A DNA stretch of 64,000 nt, taken from NCBI GenBank assembly GCA_947646735.1, contig CANTFK010000836.1, positions 62,001 through 126,000 on the forward strand, given 5' to 3'. A program made the translations under genes and the position numbers. Source of the DNA: Peronospora farinosa (Eukaryota; Oomycota; Peronosporomycetes; Peronosporales; Peronosporaceae). This document shows positions 1 through 11,131 of this stretch, piece by piece; within the stretch, counting starts at the first letter, position 1; the number at the start of each line of letters is the position of its first letter. Below the pieces are notes generated by a model. It ran no database searches and was not told the DNA's origin. It saw only the letters and a program-made list of their open reading frames with translations.

Positions 1-138
1 CGTCGTCGCCTCGCCTCACCATCTGTCAAGTCGTTTGTGGACTCGACCAATCAGGTGTCACTGTCACATGGTATAGCAGTTGAACTTCAACACAAAAATG
101 ACTGACAAGACGTTTCTAAACAGGCATTTCTAACGATG

Positions 139-859
139 TATGTCAGGTTTCCATGCTTAACGTTACTTCACTTGCCGCAAAATACAATTGCACGCTTCTA
201 TTCTAAAGAATTCTGGACTATTTAGGCTGTCAATCATTACCAAAAAAGTGGCTACTGAAAACATAGTGAAGTCGTACGGGTCTATGATTTTTGAAGCTTA
301 GCGTACCCTCTTATGTTTATGGCATGGTTGAAAGAGCTGAAGTAAATGACGAATTCTGGTTGCCTTTGCCTTACTTCCTCCGACTCTTTTACCACCTTAA
401 GATGCAGCACCATCAGCTTACATTTAATGCAAACCTCATCATGAGAACTTGTGCACGACTCGCCTTTGTGGTGGTCACTGGACAAGTTAACTACGTGGCG
501 TAGACAACAAATTAATGAGGAATTATCTATATAGCATCGTTGAATTATTGATAATAAAAAATACCCTTCATCAGTGTGATACTGTCCGTTGCTTGCATCC
601 GTTGGCGTTTCTGGAGACATCAACGCTTCCTTTCATGTAGCATTGTGTATCCATTGCAGAAGTTGCCGCCCAACAGCATTCAACAATCGACACGCTTGGT
701 TTTGAAGATATCTCACAATTGAACAAACAGAGCCACGTACTAATCAGAGATATGCCAAACGCACCAAGATGAAGAAAACTGCATCCACACGAATTGGAAA
801 TAACAGGAAACTCGTAGGCTACTATTACTTGATGATCAGCTATTGATGAATGAGTGATG
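139..859. repeat. Direct repeat, left copy (about 721 bases)
   Basis: This segment recurs in the same orientation at 3786-4511. The copies differ by scattered substitutions and small indels, for example a 5-base insertion after the shared stretch ending AAAATA in the right copy. Homology starts at TATGTCAGG and ends at GAATGAGTGATG in both. I saw no TG...CA ends, primer-binding site or target-site duplication, so a long terminal repeat is not supported. No convincing gene lies inside: short frames differ between copies. It may be a segmental duplication or the ends of a non-LTR or unclassified element. Confidence 0.85.
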
Positions 860-1140
860 CGTTCCGTTGGCTGGATCCTCGTCATCGCTATCCGCTTGCG
901 TCAGATCGATCTCCTCCGCAATTTCTTCTTCATCGTCACGCTCTACATTTTCACTCTGCTCGTCCTCCTCGAGTGGAGCTGCGCCGCTCTCTTCCTTTCT
1001 TCGTTGGGTGCTGGACGCCACCATACTCGGGTGGATGATCTTTCCGGCCACCACGTAGGGCAACCTTCTGACTCCCCCCTTCCGGCGTCTTCTTGACCAC
1101 CCCAGTCGGTCCTTTCCGCGACCGAGGCCGGGCCAAATCA
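836..1140 (-). other. Uncharacterised acidic reading frame, possibly a repeat-element remnant
   Basis: An open frame of about 100 residues starts with Met at 1140, is basic at first (a run of Arg near residue 19) and then strongly acidic, with many Glu/Asp in the second half. Its last codons and stop fall inside the left direct repeat, so the frame crosses a repeat boundary. I do not recognise it. The composition recalls linker regions of retroelement polyproteins, but no catalytic motif is visible. It lies head to head with the frame at 1228. Confidence 0.25.
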
Positions 1141-1227
1141 TACAATAAATACGAGGTTTAACACGCGACGAAGACCAAGCCAACCACACAACACCGACGA
1201 TGACGAAGAAGACACCGAAGACGAAGA

Positions 1228-1790
1228 ATGTCGAGCACGAACGGAGAAGAGGAAGGAAGAAGGAGCATGCAGATCATGCCAAACTGGACAAAGTATACCC
1301 CGACCGTGTGGCCACCGCCTACCGACGTAGTCCCGAAGGAGCCTGAAGAAGGTGACTACCCGACGCACCGGGAGTATGGGGCGGCGGTTCACCTACGCTC
1401 CCGGGTCATAAAGCAGTGGAAGAAGAACTTTGGGCTGGCGCAGCGCGCGATGGCGCTGCGGCTGGACACAGCAGGCATCGACACGCGGGAAGAGTTAGCA
1501 GCCCAGCGAAAACTTTCGTATATCTACGATTACCTATTCAAGGATTCCTATTTCTACACTATTTTTAACACTATATTAAAAACTTATTTCACCAAGACCG
1601 GTCGTTGCGCTGGCAAGACAATCCCCAGTCGCATGCTCTTGGGCAAAGACGCGGTGGAAATCGGAGATATGCCGTGTTGCAAGCAAATCGTCGCGAATTC
1701 GATAATTGGGCTGCACTGGTAGCCTCGATGGACCATGACAACGTTGTCTACAATGCGAAGCTGGAAATGGGCGCTGGAGATGCTGCGTAG
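1228..1790 (+). CDS. Hypothetical protein, probably broken or spliced
   Basis: An ATG at 1228 opens a frame whose first about 95 residues look coding (Pro-rich start, then a charged helix-like stretch with WKKNF and AQRAMALRLD). An AT-rich stretch at about 1519-1602 then begins with GTATAT and ends in CACCAAG, so it could be a GT-AG intron. Downstream the best-looking frame changes: the first stops at 1722 and another, containing REFDNWAALV, stops at 1790. I do not recognise the family. It lies between the direct repeats and may be part of the same mobile or duplicated block. Confidence 0.3.
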
Positions 1791-1916
1791 ACTTTATCTA
1801 AAGACGAGTGGATAAACCAAACAACTTTGTGGATCCGAAAGAATGTTTTGTTATTTTCTGATCTTGCCAAACCTTTCCAATCTACAAGCTATCGACATCT
1901 TCGCTGCTGCTTCAAT

Positions 1917-3259
1917 TTAAGCACTTGTAGTTGTACTGTTCTCTTCTGCGACGGAGCATTTCGGCAGAACGCCTTTGGCGGTGAGATCCTCAATAATCGC
2001 TTGCGATGGAATAGCTCCATTTAAGCAATCGCCGCAGTGATGTATCGCAATGACCTTATTGTCACTCGTGGCAAGAATCGGCGACCCTGACGACCCTTCT
2101 TGCGTGTCCACGTAGTAACCCACGTCGTTTTTGCGACATCCCGTGACGGTGAGAGACTCGACACGACCAGGTTGACCATTATGTAGCCACGCGATGCGTT
2201 TGCCATACCCCAACGGATGTTGCGGGATGTAGATGTTCTCTTCAAGGACAGCTCCTGAGCCACGGAGCTGCAGATAGCCACCCGTCTTCTCATACAATCC
2301 AGCATAATCTGCAACACTATTGTTGATATCAAGTCGAACCAACGCATAATCTAACGCTTCTGACACAGCTACAAGTGTTGTAGACGTCACGCCAACTGAC
2401 CCTGGACATCCACCCCGAGTATCACAATCCTCGCTACTTCCACAACTGGTTGCTTGAGCAAAAAACTCCACCTTTGTATTGATCGCGTCTTCTGTACTGC
2501 CAATACAGTGCTGGTTCGTGATCAAGTGGCCGTCGCAACCAAGCAGCCAGCCGGTGCAGTATGCAATTAACATGCCATTATCTTTGATGATTGAAAGTCG
2601 AGCCACGGAATGCGACTTGGCCAACATGACTGCTCCTTCCGCACTGTTCGTAGCACTGGGCGCACAAGCAGCTTCGACAGATTCGTCTGCGCCACAGACA
2701 CTTTCCTTATTGACGTTGTCGTCGTCGTCGTCGTCGTCGTCGCTGTCTGTCATGTTGGCACGGTTAGTCAAAGGCAATTTGATAGCTACTTTCCGGTGCT
2801 GAGCCTCATCTACCAGCTCTTTCGGAGTAAAGAGCAGGCCATCAACGGTAAAGCCTCGACACGAAGTCGAATTGGTCGTGTCCGGAACTGATGACTTGAA
2901 AAGCTCCAGCTTCACTCCATCTCCCGATATCGCAGTAGAGTAAAACGTTCCCGTTGCGTTCTTCCCCGCTAGTATTGCCACCGGTGGTGTCGTAATCGGA
3001 TCATTAGACGCTCTCAATACCAGTACGTCGGTTTCTGGTAGATTAAATTGCGTGAAATGCAGTAGGTAAATGCCCTTCCCGAGCCCAGAGTCGAGCTTGA
3101 GGAGATAAGAAGGCTCTTTTCCAATCGCTATTGGCAGTGTTGAGTAGTTGGAAAACTTGCACCCGGCACCGATAAGGATTTCCACTTGTTGACCTGTTGT
3201 CTGTGCGACGACATCAACGTTGCAACAGCAGCTAGAAGGAGTGCAAAAGCCCACTGCAT
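1917..3259 (-). pseudogene. Secreted trypsin-like serine protease, signal peptide out of frame
   Basis: The body reads through about 440 residues. The C-terminal half is a chymotrypsin-fold protease resembling lysyl-endopeptidase (Achromobacter protease I) relatives: His in TNQHC, Asp in ALDYALVRLD and Ser in EGSSGSPI form a complete catalytic triad, with paired cysteines. The N-terminal about 170 residues look like a beta-sandwich prodomain, and an Asp run (GAC/GAT codons near 2718-2745) links the two. The body has no ATG at its start. An ATG at 3259 begins a typical signal peptide (MQWAFALLLAAVATL), but in a different frame, so a one-base loss or two-base gain separates leader from enzyme near 3235-3250. 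As read, no secreted protease is made, hence pseudogene. A sequencing indel would make it a normal gene. No intron fits the junction. Confidence 0.7.
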
Positions 3260-3785
3260 CTTGAGAAAATGGAAGGAAGCAAATTTGAGAGTGTCGTGAT
3301 GCTGTTTGGTTGTTTTACCATTTCGTTGTTGATCATTACGAAGTGATTGAAGGGAGAAGCTTTTTGTGTTTCAAGACTGAAGTGGTAACTGTTCAAATGG
3401 ATGGTTTGTTCCTCCTCTTCATCTAGCTAGAAACAATTAGGTAAAGAGCTTCTGCATCATGCACTCGTTAAGATTAATCTATCCGTCTATTTATGATGGA
3501 TGGCGTTTTGATTGAAGCTTGAGAATATACTAGTGTAAGAAATCTTACTAATTATATATTCGTAAACTATATTTGGAAAGGCAAATGTATTTCTTGATAG
3601 AAGCTCCATTGAATCAACTGATTGCAATGCATTTCATCTTTCGACTTCTGTACGAATAATGACGTTGCACATTGTCAGTAAATAGAAGCAAGTGAAGGAG
3701 CTGCTCTGACCCCTGAAGCTTTGATCTCTCAACTCTGCTCATTTAATGGAAATACCAAGCCAAAGACGCTTCTGTTTTCGGTGGT
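3260..3785. other. Intergenic, upstream of the protease-like gene
   Basis: AT-rich, with no coding frame that I can support. It would carry the promoter of the minus-strand protease, but I cannot single out an element. Confidence 0.4.
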
Positions 3786-4511
3786 TATGTCAGGTTTCCA
3801 TGCTTAACGTTACTTCGCTTGCCGCAAAATACTGTACAATTGCACGCTTCTATTCTAAAGAATTCTGGACTATTAGGCTGTCAATCATTACCAAAAAAGT
3901 GGCTACTGAAAACATAGTGAAGTCGTACGGGTCTATGATTTTTGAAGCTTAGCGTACCCTCTTATGATTATGGCATGGTTGAAAGAGCTGAAGTAAATGA
4001 CGAATTCTGGTTGCCTTTGCCTTACTTCCTCCGACTCTTTTACCACCTTAAGATGCAGCACCATCAGCTTACATTTAATGCAAACCTCATCATGAGAACT
4101 TGTGTACGACTCGCCTTTTGTGGTGGTCACTGGACAAGTTAACTACGTGGCGTAGACAACAAATTAATGAGGAATTATCTATATAGCATCGTTGACTTAT
4201 TGATAATAAAAAATACCCTTCATCAGTGTGATACTGTCCGTTGCTTGCAGCCGTTGGTGTTTCTGGAGACATCAACGCCTCTTTTCATGTGGCATTGTGT
4301 ATCCATTGCAGAAGTTGCCGCCCAACAGCATTCAACAATCGACACGCTTGGTTTTGAAGATATCTCACAATTGAACAAACAGAGCCACGTACTAATCAGA
4401 GATATGCCAAACGCACCAAGATAAAGAAAACTGCATCCACACGAATTGAAAATAACAGGAAACTTGTAGGCTACTATTACTTGATGATCAGCTATTGATG
4501 AATGAGTGATG
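3786..4511. repeat. Direct repeat, right copy (about 726 bases)
   Basis: Right-hand partner of the repeat at 139-859, same orientation and closely similar by eye across the whole length. The two copies bracket 2.9 kb that contains the serine protease-like gene and an uncharacterised pair of opposed reading frames. Recombination between the copies would delete that block, so presence or absence of the protease could vary between isolates; that is inference. Confidence 0.85.
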
Positions 4512-5233
4512 GAGTTACTCGTTTGTAGCTTTCTGTAGACAAGTCAACGCGTTCAAAGACGCAAAACCAGTCAGCAATTCTCAGTGCAATACACAAGTCC
4601 TGGTCAATACAGAAGACGTGTTTCTTGCTCCCCTCTAGTGACGAGTCGGACACTGAGAAGTCAAGAAAAAGCAAAGTACAATGCCGTAAAGGGTTTAAAG
4701 CTGCTCAAGGTGAGCTGCGCTTCGCTGACATTTTAATTCAAACTTTATAGTTATTGAACGTTGGTTTTTGACCGGAATCCAATAGACTCACGGAGTTATC
4801 CAAGACACCATCACCAATCTCAAGGCCATCAGCTGTGTGCTCTGCAACGGATGTTCTGCTAAGTTGGAGACCAAGACCTCAACTAGCACGTTCAAATGTT
4901 GATGTACCGTCATTTATAGCTTGGCTGATTGTTGCTAATCGATGTTGTTGCTTGGTCTGAACAGAGCGTCACTAGCCCCAGTACGTAGAAGTCTACCCAA
5001 CACCTCAGCAATTCAGGGCTCTTCCTATTTCGATGTAAGGTTTGCGGATGGCCGAATCATCAAATGTATCGCCAGCTTATAAGTAGACCACTCTTGGCTT
5101 CCGCACGCCAGCGTCAGAAGGATGGTGGTGTGGACGAAGAGGACGAAGTTACAGACAACAAAGATTCCTTTTTCTTTCCTCGAGCGAGTAAAGCATGCAC
5201 CGTGTAAGAGACCTCGCGCGATAACCAGTCTAT
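4512..5233. other. Intergenic, right of the repeat; possible transposon scrap
   Basis: No intact gene. Around 4800-4900 on the plus strand a short frame reads CVLCNGC followed by a Thr/Ser-rich stretch, which recalls a BED-type zinc finger of hAT transposases, but it is quickly interrupted by stops. The right end is the 3' flank of the NSUN2 gene. Confidence 0.3.
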
Positions 5234-7760
5234 TTAGCTTTCCGTGCACTGTTTGAGCGCATCTTCGACCTCTCCGCGCATGGCTTTGGACACGCGTGGC
5301 AAAATCGATCCCTTACCGATCCAAATGTTCATTCGGACTTGCTCGTGATTGTGAACTCGGACAACCGCAGGACCCACCGGCATATCATCCAGTGACTTTT
5401 GCAGATCTAACGACAGCGAACTGAAAGTCACATGCTGCTCTGCATTTTCGAGAATACTGGAAAAGTCGTCAATAGGGATGTCTAGTCGCCGCTTGGTAAA
5501 GAAGTTGTCGAAGAAGCCAAGACTCTCCTCCGAGGGACGGTAGAAAACCTCTCCACGCTCAGTAACTTTGGTGAATACCTTTAGACCCGTGTTGACGATC
5601 TACCACAGACACTGGAGTTAGTAAACCAGTAACGTGCAGGTGGGCGCAAAAAAGCACCTACATCTAAGGCATCACCACCCAAGCAGGCGTCAGAGATTTC
5701 CTTGTCCACATAATTTACGGTCGCAGCTGTGTCAGAGCGGCACCAGAAGCGCTCCTGATAACACGCACACAAAGATTGCCAGTGTTAGAATACTGTCATC
5801 ATATCCACATAAGCCATACCCATTCTCGTACCCTCAAGGTTGCATCCTCTAAGCCATAGAAATTTCGTAATTGCTGCCATACATCGTCTCCAACAGCGCG
5901 ATAACCCGTCTCGCGCTTCTTTGCAATCTTTTTCTTTGCAACACTTGCTGTGTCTGCCGACTCATCAGTACGGCGCTTCTTCTGTGGCTTCAGAAACGAG
6001 CTCGACGCAACAAATTCCGTATCGGATACAAACTTTTCACAGTTTTTCAGAAAATGCCCTCTTTTGCCACACAGCTTGCAAACATAGTCAGCGGGTGGTG
6101 TTGACTGCAATTCTTCTAATGGGGCAAGGCCTTCCTGGCGGCCCTCTTCGCCGGGCAAATCTGCCGTCTTGTGTAGCACAGCGATAAAAAAACCACCCGA
6201 GTTCTGGTCAGTCGGGATCAGGCGTAATGTCTTGTGCAGCTCCTGACCAATACTGCCTTCAGACGGGAACATTGATCGTGTCACTCGCGTACCGCGGAGA
6301 TCTTGCACCATGGCGTCGTAGCTGTCAAACCACTGGTGCAAGTTTTGAGTTTTGCCGTTCTTGTCACCGTCGTCGCTCTTGAACAGGTGGCCCTTGTGAG
6401 TAGACTTGGACTTTGAGCGCCAACCCACACGCCACTTTGACCGACCAGGACGGGTGACAAGCTCCGGCATCGTTTTTGAAACATCCAGCAGCACCAGCGA
6501 TCCCCCAGCACGACGTAGCAGTTCCGCTACAATAGCCTCATTTTCTAATGGATTAAACGAACACGTTGAGTAGACCATGATGCCACCAACCTTGAGCAGC
6601 GCTGCGCCGCGAAGGGCCAACGCTAGCTGAATCGGGTGCAGCGTGAGACCTTGACCAATGTGCCAGTCCTTCCACAAAGCCTGATTTTTGCGTAGCGTGC
6701 CGTCACCACTGCAAGGGACGTCACACAATACACGATCGAACACATTCGTAGATTGCAGCGTCTTTGATTGAGCATCGTAAAGCCCCGGGAATGTGTCACC
6801 CGCACCACAAGTCACCACAGCGCGACGTAGTGTGTTCCTCGAAAGGCGGTGCACCAGCATATACGCGCGTTTCTTGTCAAGGTCATTGGCAACCACCAGA
6901 CCACTCTGCTTTTCACTACAACTGTTTTCCGATGATAATATGAAGTCGAGAACCTGGGTCGTCTTTGAGCCCGGAGAAGCACACATGTCTAACACATGGT
7001 GACCTCGATGCACATCCAGGAAAAGTACAGGCAGCATGCTCACCGCCTCTTGACGGTCAATATTTCCACGATCTGTCTGCTCCAGCAAACACGAGTGGAA
7101 TGTACGCACGTCCTCGTTTTTCGGTGCTGATCAACAACATATCCTCCATCTTATCAATCACACCTTCTCAGACCTCATTTACAGCAATTACATAGCAACT
7201 CACCACTTTTTGAGAGCGCAACACGTCCACAGTCCATTTGCCATGCCACGTTCTTGAACGGATACCACGTAATGGGCCTAGAAAAATATCGTCATCAATT
7301 GATGGGAATAAAATCATGTTTACTACTGCAACAACACGCACTTGGGCGGGTTTACAGGAATTTTGCCATGAAAATACTTGTCACTTGGAAATTGAAGTTT
7401 CGTGGCCAGTAATGTCTTGAGTCTGTAAGATGGGTACATTTTTGTTTACTAAATTCATGTACCCATGATTGATCGATGACAAATGATGAAATTACACGTA
7501 CTTTGCAACGTCAGGACGATGTAAATTGAGACGAAATGAGATAGGTAGAGGCTCGTGTAACAGCTGCATGAGCTGCTCGAGTTCCGTCTCGTTCTTTACT
7601 GCATCAGTCTCACGCTGTAAGAAGAAAATTGAAAACTCATAAGTGAGATTTACACCTCGTTTAAATCATACAATTGCAATCGGTCGTACAGTACCAAATA
7701 CTCGCGAAAGCTCTGCTTGAACACGTCCAGGGACGGTTTCGTCTTGATGTCGATCGCCAT
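5234..7760 (-). CDS. NSUN2: tRNA (cytosine-5) methyltransferase, NSUN2/Trm4 family
   Basis: Seven exons: 7656-7760, 7502-7614, 7342-7422, 7204-7277, 5832-7126, 5662-5754 and 5234-5599, giving 708 residues with an open frame across every GT-AG junction. The enzyme methylates C5 of cytosine in tRNAs in the nucleus using S-adenosylmethionine. Evidence: the N-terminal PLPISFRL and TWYPF motifs; the SAM-binding DMCASPGSKTTQ motif; the two catalytic cysteines in DVPCSGDGTLRKN and YSTCSFNPLENEA; and the conserved C-terminal domain including HVTFSSLSLDL. An unusual insert is a CCHC zinc knuckle (CKLCGKRGHFLKNC) ahead of a Lys-rich stretch. It is divergent from dUTPase, 124 bases start to start. A degraded second copy lies at about 39.9-40.84 kb. 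Confidence 0.95.
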
Positions 7761-7884
7761 CTTGATGACCAACCAAAAAATGTTGTATTCATCATGATGG
7801 GTATAGGTTACGCAGCGTCACATGGCTACAGTATAATTATAATTTGTACTGTAACTCTTTTTTATAAGGTTTAGCTAAATCGGA

Positions 7885-8772
7885 GTGACAAGCGATCTGA
7901 TTCCAAAGCCTCTGATCTCTTTATTTTGGCGCCAAAATACGAGCCAAACGTCGTGCATCATGCTGAGCCAATTCCACACATCTCATCTTTCCTTCCGCGT
8001 CCTAACATCTCTCTCCACCATGTCAACTAAACGCAATCGCTCTGCTCCTATCCTCCGCATCAAAAAGATGACACCCAACGCCATTTTACCCACTCGCGGC
8101 TCGGAGCTTGCGGCGGGTCTGGACCTCTCGGCTGCCTACGACGCCGTCATCCCAGCAAATGGTAAGGGACTGGTCAAGACGGATCTGATCATTGCTGTAC
8201 CCGATGGCTGCTACGCCCGCGTCGCGCCTCGCTCCGGTCTTGCACTGATTAAATCTATTGATACTGGGGCTGGTGTCATTGATGCCGACTATCGTGGTAA
8301 TCTGGGTGTGATCCTATTCAATCACTCAAGTGATGACTTCCCAATTAAATGTGGGGATCGAGTGGCACAGCTTATTCTTGAAAAGATCGAGTACCCAGAG
8401 ATTTTAGAGGTGGACGAGATCGAGGAGACAGTACGTGGTGCTGGTGGCTTTGGCAGTACTGGAGTAGATCTGCCTCTTGCCAAGAAGCAGCACGTGGAAA
8501 GCAATGGATCCACCGAGAGCGAAGGGGACGAGGTGGTATCTGGGGATGTAGCTCAAATGGTAGAGGACATTGACACGGTCTTTAAAGCATTTGATTTGTT
8601 GTCGGAGAAGAAGGTGATTGATGATACAACTAGGAAGTTGTTGAAGAAGAAACTCATAACGGCATCTGACCGGCAATTTAAGCTGCTGAATAAAGCTCTG
8701 GCTGACTACATCAACGATGAGGAGAGTGCCAAGGCTCTCGAGTGGATTGAAGCTATTCTCGAGGCTAACTAG
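7885..8772 (+). CDS. DUT: dUTP diphosphatase (trimeric dUTPase) with C-terminal extension
   Basis: Hydrolyses dUTP to dUMP and pyrophosphate, keeping uracil out of DNA and supplying dUMP for thymidylate synthesis. All five dUTPase motifs are present: AGLDLSA, PRSGLA, the [14 protein letters not shown] region with the catalytic Asp, GDRVAQLIL, and [10 protein letters not shown] near the end of the core. From the ATG at 7885 the protein has 295 residues; the first 45 could be a mitochondrial presequence. A second in-frame ATG at 8020 in strong context (CCACCATG) would give a 250-residue cytosolic/nuclear form. About 95 residues follow motif 5, acidic then helical ([18 protein letters not shown]), which is not typical of the family. 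Single exon; convergent with the kinase downstream. Confidence 0.95.
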   Translation: MTSDLIPKPLISLFWRQNTSQTSCIMLSQFHTSHLSFRVLTSLSTMSTKRNRSAPILRIKKMTPNAILPTRGSELAAGLDLSAAYDAVIPANGKGLVKTDLIIAVPDGCYARVAPRSGLALIKSIDTGAGVIDADYRGNLGVILFNHSSDDFPIKCGDRVAQLILEKIEYPEILEVDEIEETVRGAGGFGSTGVDLPLAKKQHVESNGSTESEGDEVVSGDVAQMVEDIDTVFKAFDLLSEKKVIDDTTRKLLKKKLITASDRQFKLLNKALADYINDEESAKALEWIEAILEAN

Positions 8773-8902
8773 AGGTGATCCTGGGAGAAAGTTTTTCTTT
8801 GATAGACTTATGCATGCTTTCTTCGTAGTTTGATACAATAAATATATGCTACAGTTTTTGGCCGCACTAGCTCAACTAACGTCATTCATGACAGATATAG
8901 AA

Positions 8903-11131
8903 TTACAACCGAGAACTCATTGCAGGGAATGCTGTGAGCAGGGTTTCGAGTGATATCCGATCTGCCGGGTGCATAGCAAGCATACCTTCTACCAACATTG
9001 TGTACTTCTCATCTAGTGATTGCTCTTTCAACTCTTCTAGAAGCTCTTCAACTGAAAAAATGTAAACAAGATTAGCCACAATTCAGAAGTTTCAAACGAA
9101 ACATGAGACTGATTACCTGGACGAGTGGCCACACGCGGCTCTGGGTTACCCGTTAGCATGGCTATAGCTAAAGCACCTAGGGACCATATGTCTGCCTTGG
9201 AGTCGTAACTCACAACTTCTCCCAGAAAATATCGTCGAATCTCCGGTGCCATGAATGCTAGGGTACCAGCAGCATGATGCGTCAGTAGATCGCTTTCCAA
9301 GTACGTCGATACACCAAAGTCAGCGATCTTTGTTGTGCCATCGCTCTACAAGGACACAATAACATCAGCTTGAGTATCGATGAAGTTCGCGATGCGACAT
9401 GTACTTGAAGCAAGACATACCATTAACAACACATTGCCTGGTTTCAAGTCTCGGTGAACAATTCCGTGGCGGTGGATTTCTTTCAAGCCGAGACACAACT
9501 GGCGAAACATCGAGTCAAAGGTGTCTGCCTCCAGTCGTCCCTAGATACCAACAAACCAAGCCACTGAAACCGTTAGAACGCTATTCTGACCCTATGCTTT
9601 TCCTATACAATAAACTCACCTTTGCTTCAAGCATTTGCCGCAGATCACCACCGTCGCAGTACTCCATCTCGATGTACACAAAGTGGCGGTGCCCGATTTC
9701 CTCAATAAAGTACTGTTGGATCTGCACCACGTGAGGACTTCGCACACGGGACAACATACTGATTTCATTCGCAGCTTCAGACAGCTTGTCACTTTCTTTG
9801 AGTACAGTAAATTTCCCCTTGCGATTCTCCACAAGCATCACCTCAGCAAAGTTCCCAACACCCAACGTGCGCAGAAAAGAATACTTCAGTAGTTTAGACG
9901 GCGGTTGCAGACCTTGTACGCGTTTAATCCATCGCTCAGGGCCCTTTGCAATACTCACATCGACTTTATCTGCTTCCTTCGACAGAGCTGCAACTCCATC
10001 CACTAGCAGTTCTTCTGCTTTATCTGGCAATACCTCCGCTATCAGCCTTTTGGCATCCTCAACAGTATCCAGCTTTTTCCGTCGAGCTTTACTTAAACTT
10101 TTACTCGAAGAGACGAATCTCCCAGCGATAAAAGACAGCGCCGCAAGAACGCCTCCCTGTTTCCAAGCACCTGTCAATGATGTCGACATATCATGTGCCT
10201 CTTGCGTCTCAAGCATAGATACCGTGCCAGCTGAAACTGGTTTCATTCGTATAATATAGTTGGTAAATGCAACAGCTTCAACGGCCACCATGTCGTTGCA
10301 GCGTGAACACTCCAGAAAACACGTCCCGCTGTACTCTACACGTTTCATCGTGCATGAAGATACGCACTTGGCGCACACAGGATGTCCACAACAAAGCTGT
10401 ACTCGTGGTGTCTGCCGTAGCCTGAAACAACGGCTGCAGTCATACAAGTTCGTCACATTCGGTGCAATCTTGTACGTCACCGCCGTGGACGAAAGACCTG
10501 ACGTCTGGAACGGTGGTGACATCTCTTGCCTCGTAGTCTCAGGGATATAGCCCAGCAACGGCCTAGACGGTAACCCGCGACATCGGAACGGCACGTGGTC
10601 CAATGGATGGCCTCCAATTTTAACGGCCGAGTACACCAACACTTCAGGCTTTGGTGCCGAATAAGCCAATGATGTTCTGGCCTGTGACGACGGCACGGTA
10701 AGTGCTACTACCGAATCAGTAAGAAAATCTCCAAGAAAGCCCATTGCGCTCCATACAGAGGTCGTTAATGGCCCATGAAGCTGTTGCTGCCAGTCATAAC
10801 AGAACGGACGTTTGTAATCCAGCATGTGGCCGCCAATCTTCGTCTCCGTGAAGCCATTGATCTTATGACTTCGTGAATCGTGCGAGTGCAGATTAATACA
10901 GCGAGCAGACGTGCAATACTTTCCTGGGCTGCCCTCAAGCGCTAGCACCGCCCGTTTTGCTGGAAGAGACGCCAATTTTATTGGTGTTTGCGACAGCTGC
11001 TTCTCCATCGTGGCTAATTCCAACCCCTCGAGCGACAGATCGTCATCAATTTCGTCATCGACTGTATCTTTGTTCTCTTGTCTCTTGCTCATTACGGACA
11101 TTTCCTTGTCACGCTGCACAAGTCGCTGCAT
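8903..11131 (-). CDS. Serine/threonine protein kinase with N-terminal RING-like cysteine cluster
   Basis: Four exons (9620-11131, 9421-9540, 9117-9345, 8903-9051) give 669 residues in one frame. The kinase domain fills residues about 416-665: glycine loop GVGNFAEV at 424, likely ATP-anchoring Lys445 (TVLKES), Glu456 in helix C, catalytic HRDLKPGN, ADFGVST and MAPEI. Overall style is NEK/STE-like, and all catalytic residues are present, so it should be active. Ahead of it, residues 232-278 hold paired cysteines and a His (CSRC, CCGH, CAKC, CSRC), matching a RING-like zinc fold. The first 220 residues are otherwise unrecognised. Substrate and pathway are unknown. Its 3' end converges on dUTPase, 130 bases apart. 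Confidence 0.85.

Noticed and set aside
139..4511. A complete LTR retrotransposon
   Set aside because: The repeats lack TG...CA ends, a primer-binding site and target-site duplications, and no reverse transcriptase or integrase motif lies between them.
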